Positions 8,731-16,545 of a stretch of 64,000 nt of DNA are shown in pieces. The DNA comes from Alkaliphilus serpentinus (lineage in GTDB: Bacteria > Bacillota > Clostridia > Peptostreptococcales > Natronincolaceae). The notes below the pieces were generated by a model. That model did not search any database, was not told the origin of the DNA, and worked only from the letters and a program-made list of their open reading frames with translations. The position numbers were made by a program, and so were the translations under genes. The stretch is taken from the NCBI RefSeq assembly GCF_009017255.1, contig NZ_WBZB01000013.1, positions 124,001 through 188,000 of the forward strand, read 5' to 3'. Each line of letters opens with the position of its first letter. Position 1 is the first letter of the stretch.

Positions 8731-9873
8731 TTATCTTGCTGTATTGTAAGCTTCTTCAACTGCAGCTATATAGCTTTCTATAGTTATTGTAACTAATGAA
8801 GTCAACTCGGGAACATCTGGTACATGTTTATGTCTTTCATCTACCTCTTTTACCTTCATTGCCTTTATTTCATCAACAGTCTTACCAATCATCCAATTTT
8901 GAAGCTCATTCATTTGCTCATACCATTCTTTTTGAATTCCAGAGGCCTTTTTCATACCATACTCATCTTTTTTCTCAGCCTTTGTTTTAAGCTCAGCTGT
9001 TTTATCAGAAGTAAGTTTGCCTTCTGCATCAAAATTCACTTTAATTTGAGCATTATCTATTAATGTACCTACTACCTTACCATCTTTATCAAAGGCAGTT
9101 GCTGCCATAACTGTATCAACCTGAGCTACAGGAAGAGTTTCTTTTCCGTTAGCATCTACGCTATAATCCTTTGACTTAGCTATTGATACATTATGACCTA
9201 ATCCTAGCTTGTCAAAGCCTTCAACTTCAATTGTGTTACTATAGGCCTTTTCAACTGCTTCAACGTAACTTTCAATGGTTATTGTAACTGAGGAAGTAAG
9301 TTCAGGAACATCTGGTACATGCTTATGATTTTCATCTACTTCTTTAACCTTCATTGCCTTAATTTCTTCGACAGTTTTACCAACCATCCAAGTTTCTAAG
9401 GCTTCTATTTGCTCAAACCACTCTTTTTGGATTCCAGAAGCTTTTCTCATACCATATTCATCTTTTTTCTCAGCCTTAGTTTTAATATCAGCTGCTTTGT
9501 CACTGGTAACCTTCATATCCTTATCAAAGTTCACTTTAGTTTGGGCATTATCAATTTTTACACTAACAACCTTACCATCTTGATCAAATACAACTGCTGC
9601 CATAACAGTATCAACCTGACCTAAAGCTAAGGTTTCTTTGTCATCTTGATTGCTATATTCCTTAGACCTTTTAATGGAGTTCACAACTCCTAAGCCTAAT
9701 TTAACAGTTTCTACAGTTTCTTCTTCAGCATCAGCTTCCTCTTCGCCTTCTGCTGGAGTTTCAGCTGGTGCTGGCTCAGGTGTTTCTGTTGCTGTATCCT
9801 TACTACAACCTGCCAACATAGCAAAGGCTAAAACAATTGTAAGTAAAATCATTAAAACTCTTTTCATTTTCAT
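8731..9873 (-). CDS. Two-repeat lipoprotein, candidate ApbE substrate
   Basis: Secreted lipoprotein of 380 aa: signal with lipobox LAGC (Cys23), an acidic Pro/Ala/Glu linker (about 30-57), then two repeats of about 150 residues. Each repeat contains QVDTVMAA, a VxIDNAQxKVNFD segment, KAEKKDEYGM and KVKEVDExHKHVPDVPELTS. The repeat ends ELTSSVTITIESYVEAVEKA and ELTSLVTITIESYIAAVEEA resemble the FMN-binding domain end, where ApbE modifies the Thr of D-x-x-SGAT; here SGAT is replaced by SSVT and SLVT. Proposed role: extracellular electron-transfer flavoprotein. The flavin site is not canonical, so this is inference. Confidence 0.7.
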   Translation of the reverse strand: MKMKRVLMILLTIVLAFAMLAGCSKDTATETPEPAPAETPAEGEEEADAEEETVETVKLGLGVVNSIKRSKEYSNQDDKETLALGQVDTVMAAVVFDQDGKVVSVKIDNAQTKVNFDKDMKVTSDKAADIKTKAEKKDEYGMRKASGIQKEWFEQIEALETWMVGKTVEEIKAMKVKEVDENHKHVPDVPELTSSVTITIESYVEAVEKAYSNTIEVEGFDKLGLGHNVSIAKSKDYSVDANGKETLPVAQVDTVMAATAFDKDGKVVGTLIDNAQIKVNFDAEGKLTSDKTAELKTKAEKKDEYGMKKASGIQKEWYEQMNELQNWMIGKTVDEIKAMKVKEVDERHKHVPDVPELTSLVTITIESYIAAVEEAYNTAR

Positions 9874-10022
9874 AATACCTCCTATAAGTGTAAAATATCT
9901 TCATGCAATATAATAATAACATATTGACAAATAATTAACAATAGAATTTATCACATAAAACAATTAAATTAAAGTAATAACATTTTTGTTTTATTTAACA
10001 TAATGGTAACATAATTGATTGC

Positions 10023-10050
10023 AAAAAAAGAGCAGTGAATCCTGCTCTTT
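10023..10050 (-). terminator. Terminator of the Nudix-like gene
   Basis: AAAGAGCAG and CTGCTCTTT form a stem at 10027-10050, with a run of seven T on the minus strand. Confidence 0.85.
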
Positions 10051-10064
10051 CGAAGTTTAAATAC

Positions 10065-10505
10065 TTATATAGCTATTGAAGTAGCTTTTTCCTTCATTAA
10101 TTCCTTGTATTTTTTATAGGAGAGACTAACTAAAGATTTATCTTGACTATAGGTAATCATTCTTAGGGCTTTATCTATTGGGAAAAAGCCACCATCTTTA
10201 AAGTTTAGTTCTTTGTTAACACTAAAATCCTTGGAGTTTGCCTGCATAATATACCAGGTAATTCTATTGTTTACTGGTATCTGTCTAGTGACAGAAAAAA
10301 ATTCGTAACTTGTTTCTCCTACAGTCGAAAGTATTTCAGCTTCAACACCAGCTTCAATCTTCACACGCTTTAAAGCTACTTCCGACGTTAGATCACCGTT
10401 ACGAATTGCACCTTTAGGTAATATCCATTCATTTTTTTCATTCTTCAAAAGCAAGACCTTGTTAGCATAAAAAACTACTCCACCTGCACAGTCTCTGAAA
10501 AGCAT
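10065..10505 (-). CDS. Nudix-fold protein with degenerate Nudix box
   Basis: Protein of 146 aa with the overall Nudix pattern: AGGVVFYANKVLLLKNEKN at the start, WILPKGAI, then the Nudix-box region at about residues 32-54. Against the consensus G-x5-E-x7-R-E-U-x-E-E-x-G-U the box reads D for the first Glu, K-R for R-E and I for the first Glu of E-E. Only the last Glu and the final Gly remain. Metal-dependent hydrolysis is therefore doubtful, and a binding or regulatory role is possible. Divergent from the DUF3189 gene. Confidence 0.75.
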   Translation of the reverse strand: MLFRDCAGGVVFYANKVLLLKNEKNEWILPKGAIRNGDLTSEVALKRVKIEAGVEAEILSTVGETSYEFFSVTRQIPVNNRITWYIMQANSKDFSVNKELNFKDGGFFPIDKALRMITYSQDKSLVSLSYKKYKELMKEKATSIAI

Positions 10506-10706
10506 ATGGCATTCCTCCTTCCATCATCTTATTATTATCATACACCAACTATTATAGTTTTACAACTTCTTTTCAGAAAATTAACGCATTTTTTCTTGAT
10601 TAATCCACGTAAATATATTATGGGCTGTCTTATTCCTTTTATGATACTAATATTATTCTCTATTTTCGTCATAATAATAACTAGATTGTTTTTTGGAGGT
10701 TTATTT

Positions 10707-11159
10707 ATGCATATCATTTACCACTGCGTTGGTGGATCCCATTCTTCAGTTGTAGCTACTGCTATTCACCTGAATAGGCTGCCCATAGATCAAAAACCCA
10801 GCATGTCTGATATTTTAAATATATCCTATTTCGATAAAATGACCATTCGAGATAGAGGGAAAATCATTTATAGAGGTACAGATGAGAAGGGTAATAAAAT
10901 CTATAACATGAGTAGACAATTCGTACCCCAATTGGTAATACCGTTAATAGAAGATACTTGGAATATGCTTGGAGGTAATCCCGAAGAGTTATTGATGGTT
11001 TCCACCATGAGCAGTGTTAATTTCTTAATGCGTTTAGGGGGCTTCACATCAAGAAGAATGAATTGGGTATCCTTTGGTAGGCCAATAGTAGCGTCGGGAG
11101 TACTGCAAACCTATTTCAATATTGTCAAAATAGTAGAAGAAACGAAAAAGAGGCTCTAA
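10707..11159 (+). CDS. DUF3189 family protein
   Basis: DUF3189 family member of 150 aa. Begins MHIIYHCVGGSHSSVVATAIHL, a nucleotide-binding-like loop, and ends with IVKIVEETK. The ORF is open from 10506, but a GGAGG site at 10695-10699 positions ATG 10707. The upstream extension would add a spurious transmembrane stretch lacking a ribosome-binding site. The family is restricted to Firmicutes and has no established function. Convergent with hflX. Confidence 0.8.
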   Translation: MHIIYHCVGGSHSSVVATAIHLNRLPIDQKPSMSDILNISYFDKMTIRDRGKIIYRGTDEKGNKIYNMSRQFVPQLVIPLIEDTWNMLGGNPEELLMVSTMSSVNFLMRLGGFTSRRMNWVSFGRPIVASGVLQTYFNIVKIVEETKKRL

Positions 11160-11167
11160 GCCTCTTC
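11146..11167. terminator. Bidirectional terminator
   Basis: AAGAGGCT (11148-11155) pairs with AGCCTCTT (11159-11166) between the convergent DUF3189 and hflX genes. Confidence 0.65.
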
Positions 11168-11172
11168 TCTTC

Positions 11173-12459
11173 TTAACTTATTTCATAATCCTTAATAAGA
11201 TGATAGTGAATGTAGGGTAATTTTAGTTTAATGTAGATTCCATTTTCTCTATATTCAGATTCAGTAACATTTCCTATTTCATAAAGCTTTGAAGATAGGT
11301 TCCCTTTATCATAGGGAAGTAAAACCTCAGTATCAACTAAACGATCTCCTATTTCCCTTCTAATCAACTCTAAAAGGAGCTGTAAATTATTACCCTTTAA
11401 GGCTGAAATGGCTATAGTATCGGAATCCTTGGGTAATATTGTAGGGTCCTCTAACTTATCTACCTTATTATAAACCTCAATAATTTTTTTATCTTCAACC
11501 TTTAATTCCTTTAAAACCTTTAGGGTGGTTTCTCTTTGTAGTTTATGATTTTCATTGGAGGCATCTATAATATGTAGCAATAAATCTGCATATTTAACCT
11601 CCTCTAGGGTTGCTTTAAAGGCATCCACTAAATCGTGGGGTAGCTTACTCACAAAACCAACGGTATCTGTTAATAAGAAATTTAGATTATCTGGATAACT
11701 CATCTTTCTTAAGGATACCTCTAGGGTTGCAAACAGCATATCCTCAGCATAAACCTCCCGTTCTACCTCGTAATCAAGGCTATTCTTCATAAAGGTGTTC
11801 ATTAGAGTCGATTTCCCTGAGTTGGTGTAGCCTACTAAAGCTACAATAGGAAGCTCAGATTTCTTTCTTTTAGATCTCTGTACCTCTCTATTTTTCTTAA
11901 CCTCCTTCAATTGATCCTTTATAAAGTCTATTCGCCTTTCTATGTGTCTCCTATCGGTTTCTAGCTTTGTTTCTCCGGGGCCCCTTGTTCCAATTCCAGC
12001 ACCTAATCTAGAAAGCTTTTTGCCTAAGCCCGTCAATCTTGGTAATCGATACTTTAATTGTGCCAGTTCCACCTGCAGCTTCGCATCCTTTGCGGTGGCT
12101 CTAGAGGCAAAAATGTCAAGAATTAGAGTTGGTCGATCAATTACATCCACTCCAATGACTTCTTCCAAATTTCTAATTTGAGAACCCGAAAGCTCATCAT
12201 TAAATATTACTAGGTTGGCATCAAGGTTTTTACATAAATCTCTTATCTCTTCGGCTTTACCTTTACCTATATATAATGCAGCATTTAGTGCACTGTTCCC
12301 TTGCACTGCCGACGCCAAAACCTCAACACCAGCAGCCTGGGCAAGCTCTGCCAACTCCTCCATCGATGTTTCTATATCAATGTTTTCATTCCTTTTAAAA
12401 TCATCCATACCCACTAAAATACCCCGATGCTGGATATTTTCTCTAGTCTCTATAGTCAT
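11173..12459 (-). CDS. hflX: GTPase HflX
   Basis: Ribosome-associated GTPase of 428 aa. HflX splits stalled 70S or 50S-30S complexes, and some Firmicute forms confer macrolide/lincosamide tolerance. The N-terminal HflX domain (about 1-185) includes GTRGPGETKLETDRR before a coiled-coil linker. The G domain follows: G1 GYTNSGKST, G2/switch region AEDMLFATLE, G3 DTVGFV and G4 NKVDK. A leader with its own promoter, a small ORF and mutually exclusive hairpins lies upstream (12460-12841), suggesting induction by ribosome stalling. Confidence 0.93.
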   Translation of the reverse strand: MTIETRENIQHRGILVGMDDFKRNENIDIETSMEELAELAQAAGVEVLASAVQGNSALNAALYIGKGKAEEIRDLCKNLDANLVIFNDELSGSQIRNLEEVIGVDVIDRPTLILDIFASRATAKDAKLQVELAQLKYRLPRLTGLGKKLSRLGAGIGTRGPGETKLETDRRHIERRIDFIKDQLKEVKKNREVQRSKRKKSELPIVALVGYTNSGKSTLMNTFMKNSLDYEVEREVYAEDMLFATLEVSLRKMSYPDNLNFLLTDTVGFVSKLPHDLVDAFKATLEEVKYADLLLHIIDASNENHKLQRETTLKVLKELKVEDKKIIEVYNKVDKLEDPTILPKDSDTIAISALKGNNLQLLLELIRREIGDRLVDTEVLLPYDKGNLSSKLYEIGNVTESEYRENGIYIKLKLPYIHYHLIKDYEIS

Positions 12460-12601
12460 ACTATCAACTCCATATATTAGATTTTAACTATTTCAAGTTA
12501 CCTTTTATATTCTTCATTTTTAACACCCCCGTAAACATCTTGTATGGCATTACTTAGGTATATCCTTATCTAATAGATTTAATACTTCATAAAATAAGCA
12601 A

Positions 12602-12627
12602 TGCCACAAGTAGACATACCTGTGGCA
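12602..12627 (-). terminator. Attenuator hairpin 3:4 in the hflX leader
   Basis: TGCCACA (12602-12608) pairs with TGTGGCA (12621-12627), with extra pairing inside. On the minus strand TTGCTTATTTT follows, a moderate U tract. The promoter-proximal strand (GCCACAG on the RNA) can pair instead with CTGTGGC at 12660-12666, so the hairpin can be switched off. Confidence 0.55.
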
Positions 12628-12656
12628 TAAAAAACTCTATTATAATTCATATCCAT

Positions 12657-12687
12657 TAGCCACAGACATTTAAGCAGTCTATGACCA
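12657..12687 (-). promoter_or_regulatory. Anti-antiterminator hairpin 1:2 in the hflX leader
   Basis: On the RNA, TGGTCATAGAC pairs with GTCTGTGGCTA (11 pairs including G-U) across a 9-base loop. Its 3' arm contains the CTGTGGC needed for pairing with the terminator strand. This gives a 1:2, 2:3, 3:4 arrangement as in classical attenuators. Seen in sequence; function inferred. Confidence 0.5.
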
Positions 12688-12707
12688 TTACAATAAGCAA
12701 AAAGTAC

Positions 12708-12776
12708 CTATTGAGGCATATAACTGCAGAAGTTATTATTTTGCATATTTAGACGAATTCTATTGAACTTGATCAT
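12708..12776 (-). CDS. Leader peptide upstream of hflX (22 aa)
   Basis: Short ORF MIKFNRIRLNMQNNNFCSYM plus Pro-Gln, stop TAG. It is preceded by a perfect AAGGAGG site (12786-12792) at 9-base spacing and lies 37 bases downstream of a promoter. An 8-bp inverted repeat (CTGCAGAA before the ATG, TTCTGCAG at codons 16-18) can fold over the initiation region, as in erm leaders. Ribosome stalling here would alter the downstream hairpins. No homologue is recognised; the call rests on position and ribosome-binding site. Confidence 0.6.
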   Translation of the reverse strand: MIKFNRIRLNMQNNNFCSYMPQ

Positions 12777-12812
12777 TTCTGCAGGCCTCCTTCATTTATT
12801 TACTACATCAAC

Positions 12813-12841
12813 ATTATAACTTTACTTGGAAATAATTGCAA
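12813..12841 (-). promoter_or_regulatory. Sigma-A promoter of the hflX leader
   Basis: Minus-strand TTGCAA (12836-12841), 17-base spacer, TATAAT (12813-12818). Transcription would begin near 12806, about 30 bases before the leader ORF and 350 bases before hflX. Confidence 0.75.
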
Positions 12842-12875
12842 CAATTATCTGTAATCTACAGAAATTATATGGAAA

Positions 12876-12944
12876 GTAAGGGTCTATTTAATATTCAACT
12901 GAACATAAATTCTTAAGTTACTTAACCATATTCATAGACCTTAC
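12876..12944. repeat. Imperfect 69-bp inverted repeat
   Basis: GTAAGGGTCTAT (12876-12887) faces ATAGACCTTAC (12934-12944), with further AATAT/ATATT pairing inside. It lies between the hflX promoter and the terminator of the sulfatase gene. It is outside the hflX transcript. It could be a small mobile-element remnant; no second copy was seen in the window. Confidence 0.45.
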
Positions 12945-12970
12945 TATTAATTACTATGGCCAATGGGGAA

Positions 12971-12997
12971 AAAAACGAGTCATTTGGACTCGTTTTT
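12971..12997 (-). terminator. Terminator of the LTA-synthase-like gene
   Basis: AAAAACGAGTC and GACTCGTTTTT flank a five-base loop, just after the stop codon at 13004. Confidence 0.85.
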
Positions 12998-13003
12998 TAA
13001 GAT

Positions 13004-15151
13004 TTAATTTAATATAAATGTTTCTGAAGAAGCGATTACAATATTTTTGCTATTTTTTAATTTAACGATAACCTCAACTTGGTTTTCTAAATTAATACTC
13101 ACTTCCGATAGATTAAGTTCTAGTTCATTTGGGCTAATAAATGTGGGTTTAAATTCTTCTCCGTTAATTGAAACAATTGCATTGGGTACAAATCTGTTTC
13201 CTTCAATAACAATCTTATTGTTTTCAGTTTTTACACCACCTATAGTAATGTTATTAATATCTTCATTGTATTTAGGGTTGTTTTTAACGATCCACCGATC
13301 TTCATTATCCTTGTCTAAATAATTATTACCAAAGAATTGATCATATTGAACAATCCCATAATCATTAAATACTTTTTGAAATAGTTCCTCTTCATTATTA
13401 ATAACCTTATTATCTGAAGTTATCGCAAAACCTCTTCCAATCACAGGTAGCTTTTTAGAGAGACGATCCAGGTATTTAAAGTAATTTGGCATTTCCATAT
13501 TCATATACTGAAGTAGAAAAGGGCTTATAAACGAGGTGTTCATAGTTCCTATATCAATTTTTTCTGTTTCATAGTTTGCCCATACCAGTATAGGCACTCT
13601 TTCCATATTCAATGATTCTTCGTAGGTCCACTCAGATGGTTCAGCACTCTTTATATAGCCAGCTTCAGTAAACACTGAGTAGTTGTACCCTAGCATTGGT
13701 AAATGATCCCCAAAGAATACTACAATCGTAGGCTCATCTGATTTGCTAAGATAATTAGTTAGCTTTTCTAAAGACCTATCTGCAGCCGATAGACCTTGTA
13801 AATAGGTTTCTAATATAACTTTTGACTCGTTGGAAATATCATTTTCTACTTTAATTTTATTTTCAGGATACCTGACTTGGTTATATGGGCCATGATTCTG
13901 CATCGTAACTGCATAAACAAAAGAAGGCTTATCATTCTCTTCAATTTCATCTATTATCATATCTGTTACTACCTCATCGGCAATATACCAACCATCATGT
14001 TTTAAATCGGTAAAGTATTCCTTACTAATAAATTTGTCAAAGCCTAAATTTTTATAGGATTGGATTCTATTCCAAAACCAGCCTTCATATGAATGAATTC
14101 CAATACTTTCATAGCCTTGTGCTTTTAAGATACTAGCTAGTGACATAGTTGGTTTACCTAGGTATTGCTGAAAAGCCATAGCTCCTGATGGTAGATGGTG
14201 CATAGAATTCCCCGTCATAACCTCAAATTCAATATTGGAAGTTCCTCCTCCATATTGGGGTGACCTAATCCAGCCTGAAGTATATTCATCATGAAGCTTT
14301 CTAAATACAGGTATAGGGTCACTGCTAAAACTTAAGTTTTCCATAACCGTAGGATCCCAGAAGGCTTCATTCATGATAATTATTAAATTAGGATCTTTTT
14401 CATTATGAACAGCTACGTCATCATTATTATTTAAAGCCTCTTGAGTAATGTATCTAATATTGTCTTCTGAATACTCTTTAGGTGGTGATATTATCACGTT
14501 TTTTGCATTTAATGAAAAGGCTAAAACAAAGCCGTTATCTCTATAACTTTGGAACTGGTTCCAATGTGTAATGCCTATATTGTGCTTAGCGTAAATAGGA
14601 TTACCCAAAAAGCTCTGTTTGAACCCTAAAGAATATATGAGGAAGACAGAAATTATTAAAAGTGGTACCCTATATTTTATTTTTAAAGACATCTTAGGCA
14701 ATATAAATCTCATTAATCCAAACCCGATAATTAATAAGAATAGCGTTGTTAAAAGAAGGATGTCTGACTTATTGGTAATATACTGTAGCATGTTTGTGCC
14801 TTCGTTACTTAGTAGTAAATCCCATGGAAATAATGGTTCACCTCTAAACTTTACCTTATAAACATTTACAACTGTTAGAAAGACTAGAAGAAGTCCACTT
14901 AGGGATACACCTATATATACACATCCAACTAAGGATGTAATAGCACTGACTATTGAAAGTATAATAAGGTAGTTAAATAAAAAGTGAATTTTGTTAGATA
15001 TTAACCACTCCAAAGCTTCAACAACGCTTACTCTATGGATTATTTCAATTGACACTGCTAATCCTAAAGAGAGTATTAATATTGCAAGAATAGATATTGT
15101 ACTTTTAATATTTATCTTGTTCATTTTGTTTAAAATTAAGTTTATATTCAT
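13004..15151 (-). CDS. LTA synthase family sulfatase, membrane-anchored
   Basis: Polytopic membrane protein of 715 aa: about five transmembrane helices in residues 1-185, then an extracellular sulfatase-fold domain at about 255-545. Metal-site residues are Glu in NEAFWDP, catalytic Thr in YGGGTSNIEFE, and the GDHLPMLG motif; the MQNHGPY segment is typical of LtaS. A further C-terminal domain of about 150 residues includes an Ig/IPT-like stretch near the end. LtaS enzymes polymerise glycerol phosphate on lipoteichoic acid; related clostridial proteins may use other headgroups. Monocistronic. Confidence 0.88.
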   Translation of the reverse strand: MNINLILNKMNKINIKSTISILAILILSLGLAVSIEIIHRVSVVEALEWLISNKIHFLFNYLIILSIVSAITSLVGCVYIGVSLSGLLLVFLTVVNVYKVKFRGEPLFPWDLLLSNEGTNMLQYITNKSDILLLTTLFLLIIGFGLMRFILPKMSLKIKYRVPLLIISVFLIYSLGFKQSFLGNPIYAKHNIGITHWNQFQSYRDNGFVLAFSLNAKNVIISPPKEYSEDNIRYITQEALNNNDDVAVHNEKDPNLIIIMNEAFWDPTVMENLSFSSDPIPVFRKLHDEYTSGWIRSPQYGGGTSNIEFEVMTGNSMHHLPSGAMAFQQYLGKPTMSLASILKAQGYESIGIHSYEGWFWNRIQSYKNLGFDKFISKEYFTDLKHDGWYIADEVVTDMIIDEIEENDKPSFVYAVTMQNHGPYNQVRYPENKIKVENDISNESKVILETYLQGLSAADRSLEKLTNYLSKSDEPTIVVFFGDHLPMLGYNYSVFTEAGYIKSAEPSEWTYEESLNMERVPILVWANYETEKIDIGTMNTSFISPFLLQYMNMEMPNYFKYLDRLSKKLPVIGRGFAITSDNKVINNEEELFQKVFNDYGIVQYDQFFGNNYLDKDNEDRWIVKNNPKYNEDINNITIGGVKTENNKIVIEGNRFVPNAIVSINGEEFKPTFISPNELELNLSEVSINLENQVEVIVKLKNSKNIVIASSETFILN

Positions 15152-15244
15152 AGTAAATCCTTTCTAATGTAAGAATGACCTTAATATCCTTTAATACTAT
15201 ACCATATTTTATAAGACTTGTTAATCTAAAAAATAATCTAAAGA

Positions 15245-15391
15245 ATGACCTTATCTATAGAAAGGCATTTAAATCAAAAAAATAGAGCACTAAAAAGGCT
15301 TCTGCACAGGCATTATCCCAGCAGTATTCCCTTATGGCTCATTGTAAATTTATGGGGATATTTCAATATATCGCTAAATATTTATGATTAA
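15245..15391 (+). pseudogene. Possible remnant of an Abi-like (AbiD/F) gene
   Basis: Open stretch of 48 codons without a ribosome-binding site. Its translation includes ERHLNQ and then LLHRHYPSSIPLWLIV, resembling from memory the HY-x-IPIWVLVE region of abortive-infection Abi_2 proteins, which are normally about 300 aa. No other part of such a gene is nearby, so it would be a decayed fragment. Chance similarity is possible. Confidence 0.3.
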
Positions 15392-15426
15392 AGCTATTAA
15401 TTAAACAGTTATAAAGAAGGCAATCA

Positions 15427-16119
15427 CTAATTCCCTCCATCATATAATGGAGTAATATTTAAAACTTCATCCTTTGGAACTTGTATATAGTTTGTTGGAA
15501 CCTTACCAACTATTATGGTTTCTGCAATGGGTACATAGGTGGTAACACCTATTCTATTGGTACTAAAGGGAACAATCACTCGGATATTGGTATTAATAAT
15601 TAGAAAGATTCTATGGCGGGTTTGGTTTATCCCCGATTGCTGAAACTCTGTACCAAAATTTACATCCACCATTCCTACAGGGGTGATGGTTAGCTTAATC
15701 TTAGGTCCATATTGGGCCAAGAGCTGACTACCCAGAGCATTCCCTAGGGGGATTCTATCGGAGGTGGTTTTAATCTGATTAAGCTGTTCTTGTATCGTTA
15801 AAGCAACATTAGAGGCCACCTTGTTCATGGCCATGGTATTAGCCTGCATTAATGTTACATTCCCCTCGCTATCCTCTTTAACAGAGATTAAGTCCTCATA
15901 ACGAACTTCACCGTCCTCAAGAACTAAGCTGACTGCCTGATTTACCGCTCTCGTGGTAACCTCCTGAGCCTTTAGTTCGCCCACAGCCTGTACAGTGGGC
16001 ATGATCTCTCTATCAATATAGATGAATAGCGCCGATGACCCCATAACAAACAGTATTAAAAAAAGCATCAGCTTCAACTTTATATTCCGTTTTCTCCTGC
16101 CTTTAATCTTTATATACAA
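15427..16119 (-). CDS. yunB: Sporulation protein YunB
   Basis: YunB family sporulation protein, 230 aa from the chosen start. A basic N-terminus precedes one membrane helix (about residues 15-35), with the rest outside the membrane. The family features are YIDREIMPTVQAVGELKAQ, the QANTMAMNKVAS segment, IPLGNALGSQLLAQYGPKI and INTNIRVIVPF. In Bacillus yunB is expressed in the mother cell and its loss lowers sporulation. The ORF opens at ATG 16158 without a ribosome-binding site; TTG 16117-16119 follows AAGGGGGG and is preferred. Divergent from the PBP gene. Confidence 0.88.
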   Translation of the reverse strand: MYIKIKGRRKRNIKLKLMLFLILFVMGSSALFIYIDREIMPTVQAVGELKAQEVTTRAVNQAVSLVLEDGEVRYEDLISVKEDSEGNVTLMQANTMAMNKVASNVALTIQEQLNQIKTTSDRIPLGNALGSQLLAQYGPKIKLTITPVGMVDVNFGTEFQQSGINQTRHRIFLIINTNIRVIVPFSTNRIGVTTYVPIAETIIVGKVPTNYIQVPKDEVLNITPLYDGGN

Positions 16120-16329
16120 TGGAGTTCCCCCCTTCTTACCATTATATGACCTAAACATTAAAATGGTGCCAATATTTTTTTACTCTATACTGTTTAGTTA
16201 GGGAAAAGTTGCATTTTTCATCAATTATTGCATAATACTTTATATATCAAAAAATTATGTTATAATTAGTTAGAATCCTAGTATCTGAATATGGTTTTAC
16301 AAGGCGATAATATGTGATATAATTTTCTT

Positions 16330-16497
16330 ATTTAATAGGAAAGTTCTCTTTTTTCCTATTAAATGGGGGATTTTAAGGGGGAAACCCCCTTATAGAAATA
16401 AGGAGAGTACAACGAAGTGTCCTAGAGAACGCATGGGTTCTCTGGAAAACAAAAGCATTTTAACCATAGAATATTAAAGCATGAAATGCTTTTGTTC
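16330..16497 (+). repeat. Multi-hairpin dispersed repeat, copy A
   Basis: A string of four hairpins: ATTTAATAGGA...TCCTATTAAAT, AAGGGGG...CCCCCTT, AGAGAAC...GTTCTCT, and AACAAAAGCATTT...AAATGCTTTTGTT. The same order and much of the same sequence recur, reversed, at 43083-43320, and a shortened version at 28984-29080. It lies between yunB and the PBP gene. No ORF inside. Confidence 0.8.
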
Positions 16498-16545
16498 ACC
16501 TATGCTTTCTAACTTGGAAAAGCATTTTTTAATGGAGGTATTTAA

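Noticed and set aside
9650-9913. Plus-strand ORFs opposite the two-repeat lipoprotein (also 8796-9063 and 9409-9624)
   Set aside because: Antisense shadows of a well-supported gene; they have no ribosome-binding site and their composition mirrors the repeats.
10506-10706. N-terminal membrane extension of the DUF3189 protein
   Set aside because: The GGAGG site positions ATG 10707; upstream codons lie in the divergent promoter region.
16330-16497. Insertion sequence or regulatory RNA of the PBP gene
   Set aside because: No transposase ORF; the same structure recurs at unrelated places, so it is a dispersed repeat and not a gene-specific leader.
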